DNA of 44,629 bases, from positions 1-44,629 of the forward strand of contig CAYRYO010000011.1 of the NCBI GenBank assembly GCA_964428475.1, written 5' to 3'. Below the pieces are notes generated by a model that saw nothing but the letters and a program-made list of their open reading frames with translations, was not told the origin of the DNA and ran no database searches. Position numbers and translations under genes: made by a program. Origin of the DNA: JARICQ01 sp964428475 (GTDB taxonomy: Bacteria > Bacillota > Clostridia > Tissierellales > Tissierellaceae). Below, piece after piece: positions 7,528 to 16,278 of this stretch (position 1 is its first letter; every line of letters begins with the position of its first letter).

Positions 7528-8430
7528 ATGGAATTTAAACAATTAGAATGTTTTGTTACTGTTGCACGTAAAAAGAGTTTTTCCAAGGCAGCAGATGTAT
7601 TGTTTCTCTCGCAACCAGCTATTACTAGCAATATTCAAAAATTAGAAAAAGAATTTGGAACAATGCTATTTGATAGAAATAAAAATATTAATTTAACCAA
7701 AGTGGGAATGGAGTTTTTCCCATATGCAGTAGAAATGCTTAATATACGTGATAAATCAAAGGTGACAATTAGTCAATATAATAATAATATTGAAGGGGTA
7801 TTAGAAATATGTGCTAGTACTATACCAGCCCAGTATCTTTTGCCTCATATTATCAAAGCATTTAAGGAGATTTATCCTAATGTTCTTTTCTATATCTATC
7901 ACAAGGATTCTAAAAAAGTAGCAGAAGATATTCTTTCAGGAGTAAGTAATTTTGGGTTTATTGGTGCAAAATATGCTTATGAAGGAATAGATTATATAGA
8001 TTTTTATGAAGATAAATTGCTACTGATAACTTCTCCTGAAAAAACATTTGCTAGCAATACTATTGAGATCAAGGATTTAATAGGTGAAGAAATTGTACTC
8101 AGAGAAGAAGGGTCCGGGACAAGATTGCTTATTGAAAATGCTTTAAAAGAAAAGGAACTTGATTTAAGTATATTTAAATCTCAAACAATTAATTATAGTT
8201 TGGAAGCCATAAAGAAAATGGTATCTTTAAATATAGGTATTGGATTTAGTTCAGTAATTTCAGTAATAGATGAAGTTGCTACAGGACATTTAAATCAATA
8301 TGAAGTTGAAGACTTAAATCTTAATAGAAATTTTAGTTTGGTATATTGCAACAATAGATATCTTTCACCTGTAGAAGAAAAATTCAAGGAGTTTGTTGCT
8401 ACATGGGAATGGGGAGATATAAATATTTAA
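7528..8430 (+). CDS. LysR-family regulator, selenium-metabolism type
   Basis: A 300-residue LysR protein: N-terminal winged helix-turn-helix (residues 1-60, with FVTVARKKSFSKAADVL and the recognition helix SQPAITSNIQKLE) followed by the substrate-binding-like effector domain (about 90-295, with EEIVLREEGSGTRLLIENAL). It is divergent from the yedE-selD operon, the usual arrangement for a LysR regulator and its target, and a selenium-associated LysR subgroup is known in Clostridia. It probably controls the operon in response to a selenium or sulfur compound. The start is ATG behind AAAAGGAGA. The family call is secure; the effector is not known. Confidence 0.88.
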   Translation: MEFKQLECFVTVARKKSFSKAADVLFLSQPAITSNIQKLEKEFGTMLFDRNKNINLTKVGMEFFPYAVEMLNIRDKSKVTISQYNNNIEGVLEICASTIPAQYLLPHIIKAFKEIYPNVLFYIYHKDSKKVAEDILSGVSNFGFIGAKYAYEGIDYIDFYEDKLLLITSPEKTFASNTIEIKDLIGEEIVLREEGSGTRLLIENALKEKELDLSIFKSQTINYSLEAIKKMVSLNIGIGFSSVISVIDEVATGHLNQYEVEDLNLNRNFSLVYCNNRYLSPVEEKFKEFVATWEWGDINI

Positions 8431-8500
8431 AATGGTTTTTAGAGTGATTGGAGACCAATGGATATTTGATGAATAGAATGGGATTAATGTCAGTGATTCG

Positions 8501-8534
8501 AAAAACGGGTCGGTATGGAAACCGACCCGCTTTT
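8501..8534. terminator. Bidirectional terminator between LysR and AIM24 genes
   Basis: CGGGTCGGT (8506-8514) pairs with ACCGACCCG (8521-8529) around a 6-base loop. Five A's before the stem give a T run for the minus-strand gene, and CTTTT after it a weaker one for the plus-strand gene. It is strikingly GC-rich for this DNA. Confidence 0.85.
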
Positions 8535-8544
8535 GAAATGCAGA

Positions 8545-9306
8545 TTATTTAATAACTGGAGCCATTAAAACTTTTCCTGTTCCGCGATATACATTAACCA
8601 AACCTTCTCCAGAAGCGGCTGAACCCATAAGTGTTTTTCCTGATCTTTCTACTGTAAACTCTAAGCTACCAGACCAAGCAATGGCCATATTTCCATCAAT
8701 TTTCAGTTCATCATCTTTTAATTCTATTTCTATTAATTCTTCTCTTGGCACATAAGATTCAAGTGCAACAATTCCTCCACCAGAAAGTCCAAGGTTGAAA
8801 AGTCCTTCTCCACCCATTACAGCAGAAGAAAGATTGGATCTCATAACAGCTTTATGTTTTAACTCTGAATCACAAGCTAAAAATAAACCATCTTCAATTA
8901 CTACTGAACCATTCCAGTCATCAACATCAATAAGTAAAATATGTTTGTATGTTGGTTCTAATACAAGTTTACCAGTTCCTGTATATTCGGGTTTTATTGC
9001 AGATTCATTTGTAACCTTTCCTCTTAAAGTTTTTCCAAAGAAATCTCCTACTCCTTTAAGGCCGGTTGTAGCTTTTACATCACCAACCATCCATTGCATA
9101 GCTCCTGCCTGAATTGTAATGTTGGAAAGACTTACATCGCAAACCAACTGTCTTCGTCTAACATTCATTTCAGAAGCATAATAAGCTTCTTGAGCAGTAA
9201 GGTGGTTTACACTTAAATCTTTTTGATATTCTACTACCTTGAAGGCTCCTAATCCTTCCAAAATTTTCACATCATTGTTATCTTCAAAATTTCTTATTAC
9301 AAACAT
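8545..9306 (-). CDS. AIM24 family protein
   Basis: A 253-residue protein of the AIM24 (TIGR00266-like) family, a beta-rich fold named after a yeast mitochondrial protein; the bacterial role is undefined. Typical features are visible: AMQWMVGDVKATTGLKGVGDFFGK (about residues 69-92), GTGKLVLEPTYKHILLID, GEGLFNLGLSGGGIVALES (about 166-184) and a C-terminal GSAASGEGLVNVYRGTGKVLMAP. These glycine-rich turns recur and suggest pseudo-repeats of beta hairpins. There is no signal peptide or membrane segment. It stands alone, facing the LysR gene across a shared terminator. Confidence 0.8.
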   Translation of the reverse strand: MFVIRNFEDNNDVKILEGLGAFKVVEYQKDLSVNHLTAQEAYYASEMNVRRRQLVCDVSLSNITIQAGAMQWMVGDVKATTGLKGVGDFFGKTLRGKVTNESAIKPEYTGTGKLVLEPTYKHILLIDVDDWNGSVVIEDGLFLACDSELKHKAVMRSNLSSAVMGGEGLFNLGLSGGGIVALESYVPREELIEIELKDDELKIDGNMAIAWSGSLEFTVERSGKTLMGSAASGEGLVNVYRGTGKVLMAPVIK

Positions 9307-9429
9307 ATTCCCATCCCTCTTTCTTTGTTTTTTAAATACTATATATTATATGCAGATTATATGCATATATAGTAAATCAAATTTAATTGAGCAACTGATT
9401 TTATTTAAAGGTTACAGTTAAAAATCTGC
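9307..9429. repeat. Short direct repeat in the AIM24 upstream region
   Basis: The ten-base ATTATATGCA occurs twice in tandem (9345-9354 and 9356-9365), one base apart, about 40-60 bases upstream of the AIM24 start. It could be part of the promoter or a regulator site, or an AT-rich coincidence. Nothing else was recognised in this gap. Confidence 0.25.
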
Positions 9430-9624
9430 CTATGTAGCCTGGGAATTCAATAATATTTGGCAAATAACTAGTACGAGACCTTCAGTTTTGGTATAATTTA
9501 ATTGTGACAAGAAATTATCAAAAACGAAGGTTAAGATTATTAAAATCATAACATAAAAATAAGAAAATGGTAAGAAGTTTTTATCTTCAATTATAGACTT
9601 GGCTTGCAACTCAAAATGATCCAT
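9430..9624 (-). CDS. Possible small membrane protein (64 aa)
   Basis: An ATG at 9624 has TATAGGAG nine bases before it on the minus strand, a good ribosome binding site. The protein has a hydrophobic middle (FSYFYVMILIILTFVFDNFL, about residues 20-40) with polar ends and would be a one-pass membrane protein. No family was recognised. The region between the AIM24 gene and the antiporter has no other gene, so this may be real, but it could also be a chance frame or remnant. Confidence 0.3.
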   Translation of the reverse strand: MDHFELQAKSIIEDKNFLPFSYFYVMILIILTFVFDNFLSQLNYTKTEGLVLVICQILLNSQAT

Positions 9625-9719
9625 CGTCTGGAACTCCTATATTAATGAAGTATAGGAATAATAAGATTGTGAGCCATGAGTGTTTTTTGTGGCAGTTTAT
9701 TTTTAAAGGGAGTGAATAC

Positions 9720-10895
9720 ATGGCAACTAGTTTAGCAATTATCATAATACTTGGGCTTTTAGCAAATAAGTTATTTGACAAACTTAAACTTCCGGGCTTG
9801 CTCGGAATGATAATAGTTGGAGTTTTAATAGGCCCTTTTGGATTTAATTTACTTAGTGATCAAATCATTACAGCATCAGGTGATCTTAGAAAGATAGCTC
9901 TGATAGTTATTCTTCTTCGTGCAGGACTTGGAATAAAAAGAGAAAATCTTAAGAAAATAGGCAGACCAGCTATTAGTCTAAGCTTTATACCAGGATTATT
10001 AGAAGGATTTACAATTATATACATATCTATGAAGTTGTTTGCTTTTACATTTATACAAGCTGGTATATTGGGATTTATAATAGCGGCAGTATCTCCTGCA
10101 GTCATAGTACCTTCAATGCTTTCTTTAATGGAAAGAGGCATTGGAAAAGAAAAAAATGTCCCTACTTTAATACTAGCTGGAGCCTCTATTGATGATGTAT
10201 TCGCAATCACTATCTTTTCTGCGTTTCTAGGGATGTATAGTGTGACTCGTGTAAACATAGGATTGAAGTTAATCAGTATTCCACTAGCCATTATTTTGGG
10301 AATAGTAGCTGGTGGAATAATAGGAATAATATTAGTTGAAATATTTAAAAGATATGATATAAGAGATAGTAAAAAGGTGCTTTATATACTGGCTTCAGCA
10401 ATCCTGCTTACGACCTTTGAAACAATGATCAAATCAAAAGTAGAAATAGCAGGTCTTTTGGGCGTGATGATGATAGGTTTTATCATTTTTGAAAAGATGC
10501 CCGATTTAGGAGATAGAATGGCTTCAAAATTAAATAAGATCTGGGTATTTGCAGAGATATTATTATTTGTATTAGTAGGGGCACAGGTAAATGTAGCTTT
10601 AGCTATTGATGCAGGTTTCAAAGGAATACTTCTAATAGCTATAGGTCTAATCGCTAGAAGTATAGGGGTAATATTATCCCTTGTAGGAACTGATCTAAAT
10701 ATGAAAGAAAAGTTATTTTGTATATTGGCATATATACCAAAAGCCACTGTTCAAGCGGCAATAGGTGGGGTTCCACTAGCGATGGGTGTCAAATCAGGAG
10801 ATTTAATACTTTCGCTGGCTGTATTATCCATTATAATAACTGCACCTCTTGGTGCAATAGCTATTAAGCTAAGTGGAGATAGATTATTGCAATGA
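9720..10895 (+). CDS. Cation:proton antiporter (CPA family, NhaP/Kef-like membrane domain)
   Basis: A 391-residue integral membrane protein with about eleven or twelve hydrophobic segments and no C-terminal TrkA-N or TrkA-C domain. Recognisable parts are LPGLLGMIIVGVLIGPFG (about residues 24-41), LLRAGLGIKRENLKKIGRPA (about 68-87) and the charged pair in AGASIDDVFAITIFSAF (about residue 154), where antiporters keep the ion-binding Asp residues. It should exchange Na+ or K+ for protons for pH or salt balance; which ion cannot be told. The start at 9720 has AAAGGGAG upstream; the frame is open to 9645 but without a ribosome binding site. It appears monocistronic. Confidence 0.85.
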   Translation: MATSLAIIIILGLLANKLFDKLKLPGLLGMIIVGVLIGPFGFNLLSDQIITASGDLRKIALIVILLRAGLGIKRENLKKIGRPAISLSFIPGLLEGFTIIYISMKLFAFTFIQAGILGFIIAAVSPAVIVPSMLSLMERGIGKEKNVPTLILAGASIDDVFAITIFSAFLGMYSVTRVNIGLKLISIPLAIILGIVAGGIIGIILVEIFKRYDIRDSKKVLYILASAILLTTFETMIKSKVEIAGLLGVMMIGFIIFEKMPDLGDRMASKLNKIWVFAEILLFVLVGAQVNVALAIDAGFKGILLIAIGLIARSIGVILSLVGTDLNMKEKLFCILAYIPKATVQAAIGGVPLAMGVKSGDLILSLAVLSIIITAPLGAIAIKLSGDRLLQ

Positions 10896-10948
10896 TAATT
10901 ACACTTGAATAATAATGTGTTCTATTAGAAGTAGAAAATCTAATTAAT

Positions 10949-10977
10949 TAAAACTTTTCACCATACTTATCCGTCTA
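10949..10977 (+). promoter_or_regulatory. Predicted ECF (SigV-type) promoter of sigV-rsiV
   Basis: TAAAACTTTT at 10949-10958 resembles the ECF -35 element (TGAAAC-TTT type), and CGTCTA at 10972-10977 matches the CGTC -10 element, with AAAC and CGTC 17 bases apart. The start codon of sigV lies about 50 bases downstream. This is the layout of an autoregulated ECF promoter. Confidence 0.65.
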
Positions 10978-11027
10978 TATAGTATAAGCGCTTTTAGATG
11001 TACATCAAAAATGAGGGGAATTTTAAA

Positions 11028-11528
11028 ATGCAAGGTAGCAAGTTAGAAAAATATGTTGAAGATTATATAATTGAATACAAAGATGCTATTTATAGACTAG
11101 CCTATAGCTATGTAAAAAATCCAGAAGACTCTTTAGATATAGTACAGGAATCAATATACAAGGTATTTTCTTCTATTGATAGTCTTAAAGAACCTGATCA
11201 TATCAAGACATGGTTTTATAGAATAGTTGTAAATACTTCTATAGATTTTATTAGAAAAAGGAAAAGGGAAGTATTGGTGGATGAAGAATTTTTGCTCAAG
11301 AAGGACATAGGACATAGGGATGATTATAGTGATGTAGATTTACAGCAGGCATTAGATAGTCTACCTGATGACTATCGCATCATAATAATATTAAGGTATT
11401 TTGAAGATCTAAAGATAAAAGAGATAGCAGAAATACTAGATCAAAATATAAATACTATAAAAACTAAACTTTACAAGGGTCTAGATAAGTTAAAGATGGA
11501 TTTTAATCTAGATAGTCAGGAGGATTAG
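11028..11528 (+). CDS. sigV: RNA polymerase ECF sigma factor, SigV-like
   Basis: A 166-residue sigma-70-family factor with region 2 (about residues 12-80: YKDAIYRLAYSYVKNPEDSLDIVQESIYKVF, then TWFYRIVVNTSIDFIRKRKR) and region 4 (about 105-155: LDSLPDDYRIIIILRYFEDLKIKEIAEILDQNINTIKTKLYKGLDKLK), and no region 1 or 3, as in ECF factors. It directs transcription of an envelope-stress regulon. It is followed one base later by an RsiV-type anti-sigma factor, which makes SigV the best assignment; in B. subtilis and E. faecalis this pair responds to lysozyme. The start at 11028 is preferred over 10998 because GAGGGGA precedes it. Confidence 0.88.
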   Translation: MQGSKLEKYVEDYIIEYKDAIYRLAYSYVKNPEDSLDIVQESIYKVFSSIDSLKEPDHIKTWFYRIVVNTSIDFIRKRKREVLVDEEFLLKKDIGHRDDYSDVDLQQALDSLPDDYRIIIILRYFEDLKIKEIAEILDQNINTIKTKLYKGLDKLKMDFNLDSQED

Positions 11529-11529
11529 T

Positions 11530-12423
11530 ATGGGTGATAAGAAAATGAAACAATTAAAAAAGGATTATATGAATACTCCTATTCCAGAAGAATTAGATTT
11601 TATGATAGAAAAGACATTAAAAAAGAGGAGAATGAAGATGAAAAAAGAAAAAAATATAAGACGAATGAAGATTTCAGCAGCATCTGTAGCTGCAGCATTG
11701 GCAATAACAGTATTAGGTGTAAACACTAGTCCTTCTATTGCAGAGACATTAGGAGACATGCCTATTATTGGGAATGTAGTTAAAGTATTGACATTTAGAG
11801 AATACAAGATAGATGAGGATGGATATCATGGAGATATTACAACACCTGTAATAGAGGGATTAGTAGATGAAGAACTTCAAGAGAGTTTAAATCAAAAATA
11901 TTTAGAAGAAAACAAAGAATTATATGAAGAATTTATCCAAGAGGTTGAAGAATTAAAGAAAGATGGTGGAGGTCATTTAGGAGTAGATAGTGGTTATATT
12001 GTAAAGACTGATACAGATGAGATTTTATCTATAGGTAGATACACTGTCAATACTGTAGGATCGTCTTCAACAGTATTTAAATACGATACAATATCCAAAA
12101 AAAATAATATTCTAATAACACTAGCCTCTTTATTTAAAGATGATAGTTATATAGAGAGTATTAGTGAAAATATTAAAAAACAAATGATAGAAGAAAACAA
12201 AGCTGATGAAGATAAAATCTATTGGATTGAAGGCATTGAAGAAGATATAGAAGGTTTTGAGGAGATTTCTGTTAATCAATCTTTCTACATCAATGAAGAT
12301 AACAAGCTAGTTATATCTTTTGACAAATATGAAGTTGCTCCTGGATATATGGGAGTTGTAGAGTTTATTATACCGATAGAAGTTCTATCAGATGTTTTAG
12401 TAAGTAATGAATATATAAAATAA
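11530..12423 (+). CDS. rsiV: Anti-sigma factor RsiV-like (DUF3298 domain)
   Basis: A 297-residue single-pass membrane protein. The cytoplasmic N-terminus (residues 1-48, strongly basic) would hold the sigma factor; a membrane segment follows (about 49-66, SAASVAAALAITVLGVN), then a long outside domain. The C-terminal part carries the DUF3298 signature: NQSFYINEDNKLVISFDKYE then VAPGYMGVVEFIIPIEVL (about 252-285). In RsiV this domain binds lysozyme, which triggers proteolysis and frees SigV. The tight linkage to sigV supports the call. The start is ATG 11530 behind the AGGAGG at the end of sigV. A terminator follows at once, so the pair is a two-gene operon. Confidence 0.85.
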   Translation: MGDKKMKQLKKDYMNTPIPEELDFMIEKTLKKRRMKMKKEKNIRRMKISAASVAAALAITVLGVNTSPSIAETLGDMPIIGNVVKVLTFREYKIDEDGYHGDITTPVIEGLVDEELQESLNQKYLEENKELYEEFIQEVEELKKDGGGHLGVDSGYIVKTDTDEILSIGRYTVNTVGSSSTVFKYDTISKKNNILITLASLFKDDSYIESISENIKKQMIEENKADEDKIYWIEGIEEDIEGFEEISVNQSFYINEDNKLVISFDKYEVAPGYMGVVEFIIPIEVLSDVLVSNEYIK

Positions 12424-12429
12424 ACAATC

Positions 12430-12477
12430 AAAACCCCAGTGATCTTTGTGAGAGATATGACTGGGGTTTTTGTTTTT
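12430..12477 (+). terminator. Rho-independent terminator after rsiV
   Basis: AAAACCCCAGT (12430-12440) pairs with ACTGGGGTTTT (12460-12470), an 11-bp stem, followed by TGTTTTT. It can also serve the MATE gene on the other strand, whose stop codon is at 12507-12509. Confidence 0.85.
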
Positions 12478-12506
12478 ATAAAAAGCAAAGAAATATTTGA
12501 ATCAGG

Positions 12507-13889
12507 CTAGTCTAGTAGACCTTTTTTCCTCCAAGCACCTTTTTTAAAGAATATAGCAGTTAAAATAGCACCTATTGTCCAAGATAAAAGCAAAGATATA
12601 AAGATAGATTCTGGTCTTCCTATTGGATATTCTGGACTTCTAGTGAAGTAGGCAATACCATAAGCGATTGGAACCCTTATAACAACTGTGGTTACAAGTG
12701 AAATCCACATAGGCGTCATGGTATCTCCAGCACCTCTCATAACTCCGGCTAGACTTTGTGTAACTGCCATTGCAATATATCCTAGAGCAAGTATTCTCAT
12801 CATATGCATACTTAAGTCAACTAATTCTTCTGTATTTGTAAAGATTGCCATAAGTTGCCTGCCAAATATCAAAATTAAAATAGTGATTGTAGTTGAAACT
12901 GTTACAGAAATCAAGGTACCTTGTTTTGTACCCTTATTAATGCGATCCATTTTTTTAGCTCCAATGTTTTGACCAGCATATGTAGTCATGGCACTTCCAA
13001 ATGAAAAGTTTGGCATCATAGCAAATCCATCTACGCGCATTATGATTACATTGGCGGCTATTACCATTTCTCCAAAATTATTGGTAAGAGATTGTACTAC
13101 GATCATTGCAAGCGAAAATATGGCTTGTGTTAATCCAGATGGCAAACCGAGTTTTATTATTTTATAGGAATATTCCTTGTTAAGTTTTAATACTTTCCAG
13201 TTCAAATCAAAGCTATCCTTAGTTTTTACTAGTTTTATAATAGATAGAATTGCTGAAAAACTCTGCGCAATAATGGTTGCAAGTGCAACACCAGGAACAC
13301 CCATATTAAATTTGGCAACAAATAGAAGATCCAGTCCTACATTCAATACGGTAGAAATCAATAAAAAAACAAGAGCAGAGATTGAATCTCCAAGTCCTCT
13401 CAAAACACCAGCAAGTATATTAAAATAAGCAAATCCTGCAATTCCTATGAAAAATATATTTAAATAACTTGTACTCCAATCTATAATGGACCCAGGAGTA
13501 TTGAGAAGTGAAAGTAGTGGGCGAGTTACGATTGGTCCAATAATCATAATTGCTAAAGAAGCTATAGCGGTTAAGGATATACACATTCCAATGGTATGAG
13601 ATAGCTTTTCCCTGTCTTTAGCTCCAAAATATTGAGAGACCATTACACTAGCCCCTACAGAAATGCCAACAAATAGCACCAACAAGAGATTCAATATAGG
13701 CGATGCACTTCCAACGGCGGCAAGGGCATTGTCACCAATATACCTTCCCACAATAATCGAATCAGCAGTATTATAAAATTGCTGTGCAATATTTCCAATT
13801 AGCATTGGAATTGTAAATTCTACAATTCGTTTCCAAGGAGGTCCTTCAGTGAGGTCATTAGGGGTAAATATTTTTTTAAGATTCATCAT
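12507..13889 (-). CDS. MATE family efflux transporter
   Basis: A protein of about 460 residues with twelve hydrophobic segments in two homologous halves, as in multidrug and toxic compound extrusion pumps that swap Na+ or H+ for drugs and metabolites. Recognisable parts: IPMLIGNIAQQFYNTADSIIVGRYIGDNALAAVG (about residues 30-63), typical of DinF/NorM-like MATE proteins, and in the second half VIAANVIIMRVDGFAMMPNFSFGSAMTTYAGQNIGA. Two ATGs in a row (13889 and 13886) follow GGAGG; either could be used. The frame is open three or four codons upstream from a TTG that overlaps the ribosome binding site, which is rejected. The substrate is unknown. Confidence 0.9.
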   Translation of the reverse strand: MMNLKKIFTPNDLTEGPPWKRIVEFTIPMLIGNIAQQFYNTADSIIVGRYIGDNALAAVGSASPILNLLLVLFVGISVGASVMVSQYFGAKDREKLSHTIGMCISLTAIASLAIMIIGPIVTRPLLSLLNTPGSIIDWSTSYLNIFFIGIAGFAYFNILAGVLRGLGDSISALVFLLISTVLNVGLDLLFVAKFNMGVPGVALATIIAQSFSAILSIIKLVKTKDSFDLNWKVLKLNKEYSYKIIKLGLPSGLTQAIFSLAMIVVQSLTNNFGEMVIAANVIIMRVDGFAMMPNFSFGSAMTTYAGQNIGAKKMDRINKGTKQGTLISVTVSTTITILILIFGRQLMAIFTNTEELVDLSMHMMRILALGYIAMAVTQSLAGVMRGAGDTMTPMWISLVTTVVIRVPIAYGIAYFTRSPEYPIGRPESIFISLLLSWTIGAILTAIFFKKGAWRKKGLLD

Positions 13890-13924
13890 CAGCACCTCCA
13901 AAAAAATGTAAAGTTGATCTTTGT

Positions 13925-14509
13925 CTATAGTAGCAAAGAAATAGCAGTATATACAAGTAGCAATGCCATTACAGTATTGATAGTTTTGCTGTGACTTTCA
14001 AAGAATCTTCTAAGGATAGAGCCAAAAATTGCCCAAGAACAAGTTGACATAAATCCAATAATTGAAAGGCCTATAGAAAAAGCGATAATTATAATTGTAG
14101 AATTATAGTAGGGTATAATAAAAGTTGAAGTGATTGTAATTGCATAAATAATGACTTTTAAATTCACAAACTGTAATATAAATCCTGTGAACACTGAATT
14201 TGTATGTTTGTCATCTTGGTCTAAGTTTTGCGGTTTGCTTGTATAGGTTTTCCATGCTAGCCATAGAATATAAGCAACACCAATAAAAGTCATTATTGGT
14301 TGTATGGATGGAATAAACTCAAAGAGTTTTGCACTAAAAAAGCTGGATAGGGAAAATATTATCAAGCATCCTAAAAACACTCCAATATTAAAGGGAAGAG
14401 CTTTTTTAAATCCATATTTACTTGCATTAGACATTGACATTATATTATTAGGCCCTGGTGTGAAGGTAGTTATAATTATATAAGATAAAAAAGCTGACAA
14501 GTTAGGCAT
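13925..14509 (-). CDS. LysE/RhtB family amino acid exporter
   Basis: A 194-residue membrane protein with about six hydrophobic segments. The N-terminal signature TPGPNNIMSMSNASKYGFKKALPFNIGVFLG (about residues 17-47) is diagnostic of LysE/RhtB translocators, close to the cysteine/O-acetylserine exporter subgroup. It should export an amino acid or derivative by proton exchange. The ribosome binding site is AGGAGGG before ATG 14509. The gene lies just upstream of the MATE gene on the same strand (35-base gap), so the two exporters may be co-transcribed. Confidence 0.85.
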   Translation of the reverse strand: MPNLSAFLSYIIITTFTPGPNNIMSMSNASKYGFKKALPFNIGVFLGCLIIFSLSSFFSAKLFEFIPSIQPIMTFIGVAYILWLAWKTYTSKPQNLDQDDKHTNSVFTGFILQFVNLKVIIYAITITSTFIIPYYNSTIIIIAFSIGLSIIGFMSTCSWAIFGSILRRFFESHSKTINTVMALLLVYTAISLLL

Positions 14510-14686
14510 TAGTTTCCCTCCTAGAGTTTATTCTATTCAATAAATTCTATATGTTTAATACAATAATATATTATGTAGAGTATGTAGTCAATATAGATGG
14601 ACAAAATTTCATTTAGTGAATTAAGATAGTGAGGGGTTATTTGGGTATCATATAGTGAAGAGAGATAAAAATATAGGAGGTAAACT

Positions 14687-15250
14687 ATGAGGAGAAAAGA
14701 CAGGGAGATGGGCAGGGAATTTGCCTTGGAAGTTATAGACGGGTCTAGATACGGAATTGTCTCCATGGTAGATGAGGAAAATAAAGCTTATGGCATTCCC
14801 CTATCTATTGTGAGGGATGAAAACACCCTCTACTTTCACTCGGCTAAGGACGGGAAAAAGGTAAACATATTTTCTAAGAGTCCAAGAGTCAGTATAGCAT
14901 TTGTAGGACAGGTAGAGGTTCCAGAAAACTATATCAAAGAGGAATTAGATGAAATGGTAAAAGACCCATCAAAGGCAAAATTGCTTATTAGCAATGTGTT
15001 TACAACTCAATTTGAATCTACACTAATAAGGGGCAAGGTAGAGATGGTGGAAGCTGAAAATGAAAAGATAAAGGCCATGAAACTTATATGTCACAAGTAC
15101 ACTCCAACAAAGATGGATTACTTTGATATGGCTATCAGGGTAGGGCTTCCTAGGACAAATGTCTACAAACTAGAGATTGAAGAAATTTCATCTAAAAGAA
15201 AGAAATATGATATAAGTGGTGAAGAAATGAAATGGGGAAGAGAAATTTGA
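14687..15250 (+). CDS. NimA-like pyridoxamine 5'-phosphate oxidase-fold flavoprotein
   Basis: A 187-residue split-barrel flavoprotein. The N-terminal run MRRKDREM is typical of the NimA/5-nitroimidazole-resistance subgroup, followed by DGSRYGIVSMVDEENKAYGIPLS (about residues 18-41) and LYFHSAKDGKKVNIFSKSPRVSIAFVG (about 49-76), the FMN-binding strands. Members reduce nitro compounds or handle flavin; the physiological substrate is usually unknown. The ribosome binding site is AGGAGG. It is divergent from the LysE gene and 63 bases before the hydroxyacid dehydrogenase. Confidence 0.8.
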   Translation: MRRKDREMGREFALEVIDGSRYGIVSMVDEENKAYGIPLSIVRDENTLYFHSAKDGKKVNIFSKSPRVSIAFVGQVEVPENYIKEELDEMVKDPSKAKLLISNVFTTQFESTLIRGKVEMVEAENEKIKAMKLICHKYTPTKMDYFDMAIRVGLPRTNVYKLEIEEISSKRKKYDISGEEMKWGREI

Positions 15251-15313
15251 AAAGCTATCTAAATATTGATAAAATAGAGGTAATAAATAATATAATAAAT
15301 AGGGGGTAAAAAG

Positions 15314-16267
15314 ATGAAGATAAAATTAATAGAGACATTAAATATTTCAAAAGACTTAGTAGATGAACTTTCAAAGCCAATACGAGATATGGGTCATGAA
15401 TTTATCTATTATGATGAAAAGACTACAAAGATAGATGAATTGATGGAGAGAAGTAAAGATACTGATATTGTAATGATAGCAAACAATCCCTATCCAGCAG
15501 AGGTAATAGAAGAACTAGAAGATTTAAAATTAATAAATGTAGCATTTACTGGTGTAGATCACGTTGCAGTAGATAAGGCGGGAGAAAAGGGAATCAAGAT
15601 CTGCAATGCAGCGGGATACTCAGACCAAGCTGTAGCAGAATTAGCTATAGGGCTTACACTAGATCTCTTTAGGCAGATAACTAAAGGTGACAGTGATATA
15701 AGAAGGGAGGATTTTCCAGGTGCAAACATGGGAAGAGAGATAGCAGGTAAGACTGTGGGGATAATAGGTACAGGAAATATTGGCATGAAGACTGCCAAGC
15801 TATTCGGGGCATTTGGTGCAGATGTAATAGCATATAGTCGGACTAAAAGAGAAGAGGCAGAAATGATAGGGATAGAGTATGTGGATTTAGATAAACTCTT
15901 ATCATCTAGTGATATTATATCTATACATTTGCCTTTAAATGATGAAACAAGGGGATTTTTAGACAAGGAAAAACTTGACAAGATAAATCCAAATGCAGTT
16001 CTTATAAACTGTGCTAGAGGGCCTATTATAGATAATGAAGAATTATCAAAATTACTAAATGAGAATAAAATATTAGGAGCAGCAATAGATGTATTTGATA
16101 TGGAACCACCACTAGCATCAGATTATCCTTTACTCCATGCTAAAAATGCTATATTGACACCTCATGTGGCTTATTTAACTGAAGAATCAATGGTAAGAAG
16201 AGCCAAGATAGCATTTGAAAATACAGTTTCATTTTTAAAAGGAAGACCTCAAAATATTGTAAAATAG
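15314..16267 (+). CDS. D-isomer-specific 2-hydroxyacid dehydrogenase
   Basis: A 317-residue NAD-dependent dehydrogenase acting on a 2-keto/2-hydroxy acid. Visible parts: NVAFTGVDHVAVDKAGEKGI and NAAGYSDQAVAELAIGL (catalytic-domain hinge), the NAD-binding loop VGIIGTGNIGMKTAKLFGAFGADVIAYSR (about residues 148-176), NCARGPIIDNEEL with the catalytic Arg (about 234), the Glu in FDMEPPL (about 259), and LTPHVAYLTEESM with the catalytic His (about 279). The length is too short for a SerA with a regulatory ACT domain, so phosphoglycerate dehydrogenase activity is possible but not implied. The ribosome binding site is TAGGGGG. Apparently monocistronic. Confidence 0.87.
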   Translation: MKIKLIETLNISKDLVDELSKPIRDMGHEFIYYDEKTTKIDELMERSKDTDIVMIANNPYPAEVIEELEDLKLINVAFTGVDHVAVDKAGEKGIKICNAAGYSDQAVAELAIGLTLDLFRQITKGDSDIRREDFPGANMGREIAGKTVGIIGTGNIGMKTAKLFGAFGADVIAYSRTKREEAEMIGIEYVDLDKLLSSSDIISIHLPLNDETRGFLDKEKLDKINPNAVLINCARGPIIDNEELSKLLNENKILGAAIDVFDMEPPLASDYPLLHAKNAILTPHVAYLTEESMVRRAKIAFENTVSFLKGRPQNIVK

Positions 16268-16278
16268 ACACATACTTC

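Noticed and set aside
9645..9719. Upstream extension of the antiporter
   Set aside because: The 25 extra residues are not hydrophobic or conserved-looking and have no ribosome binding site, while 9720 has one.
14533..14766. 77-residue minus-strand frame in the LysE/NimA gap
   Set aside because: It overlaps the start of the NimA-like gene and is an AT-rich chance frame of Tyr/Ile/Leu.
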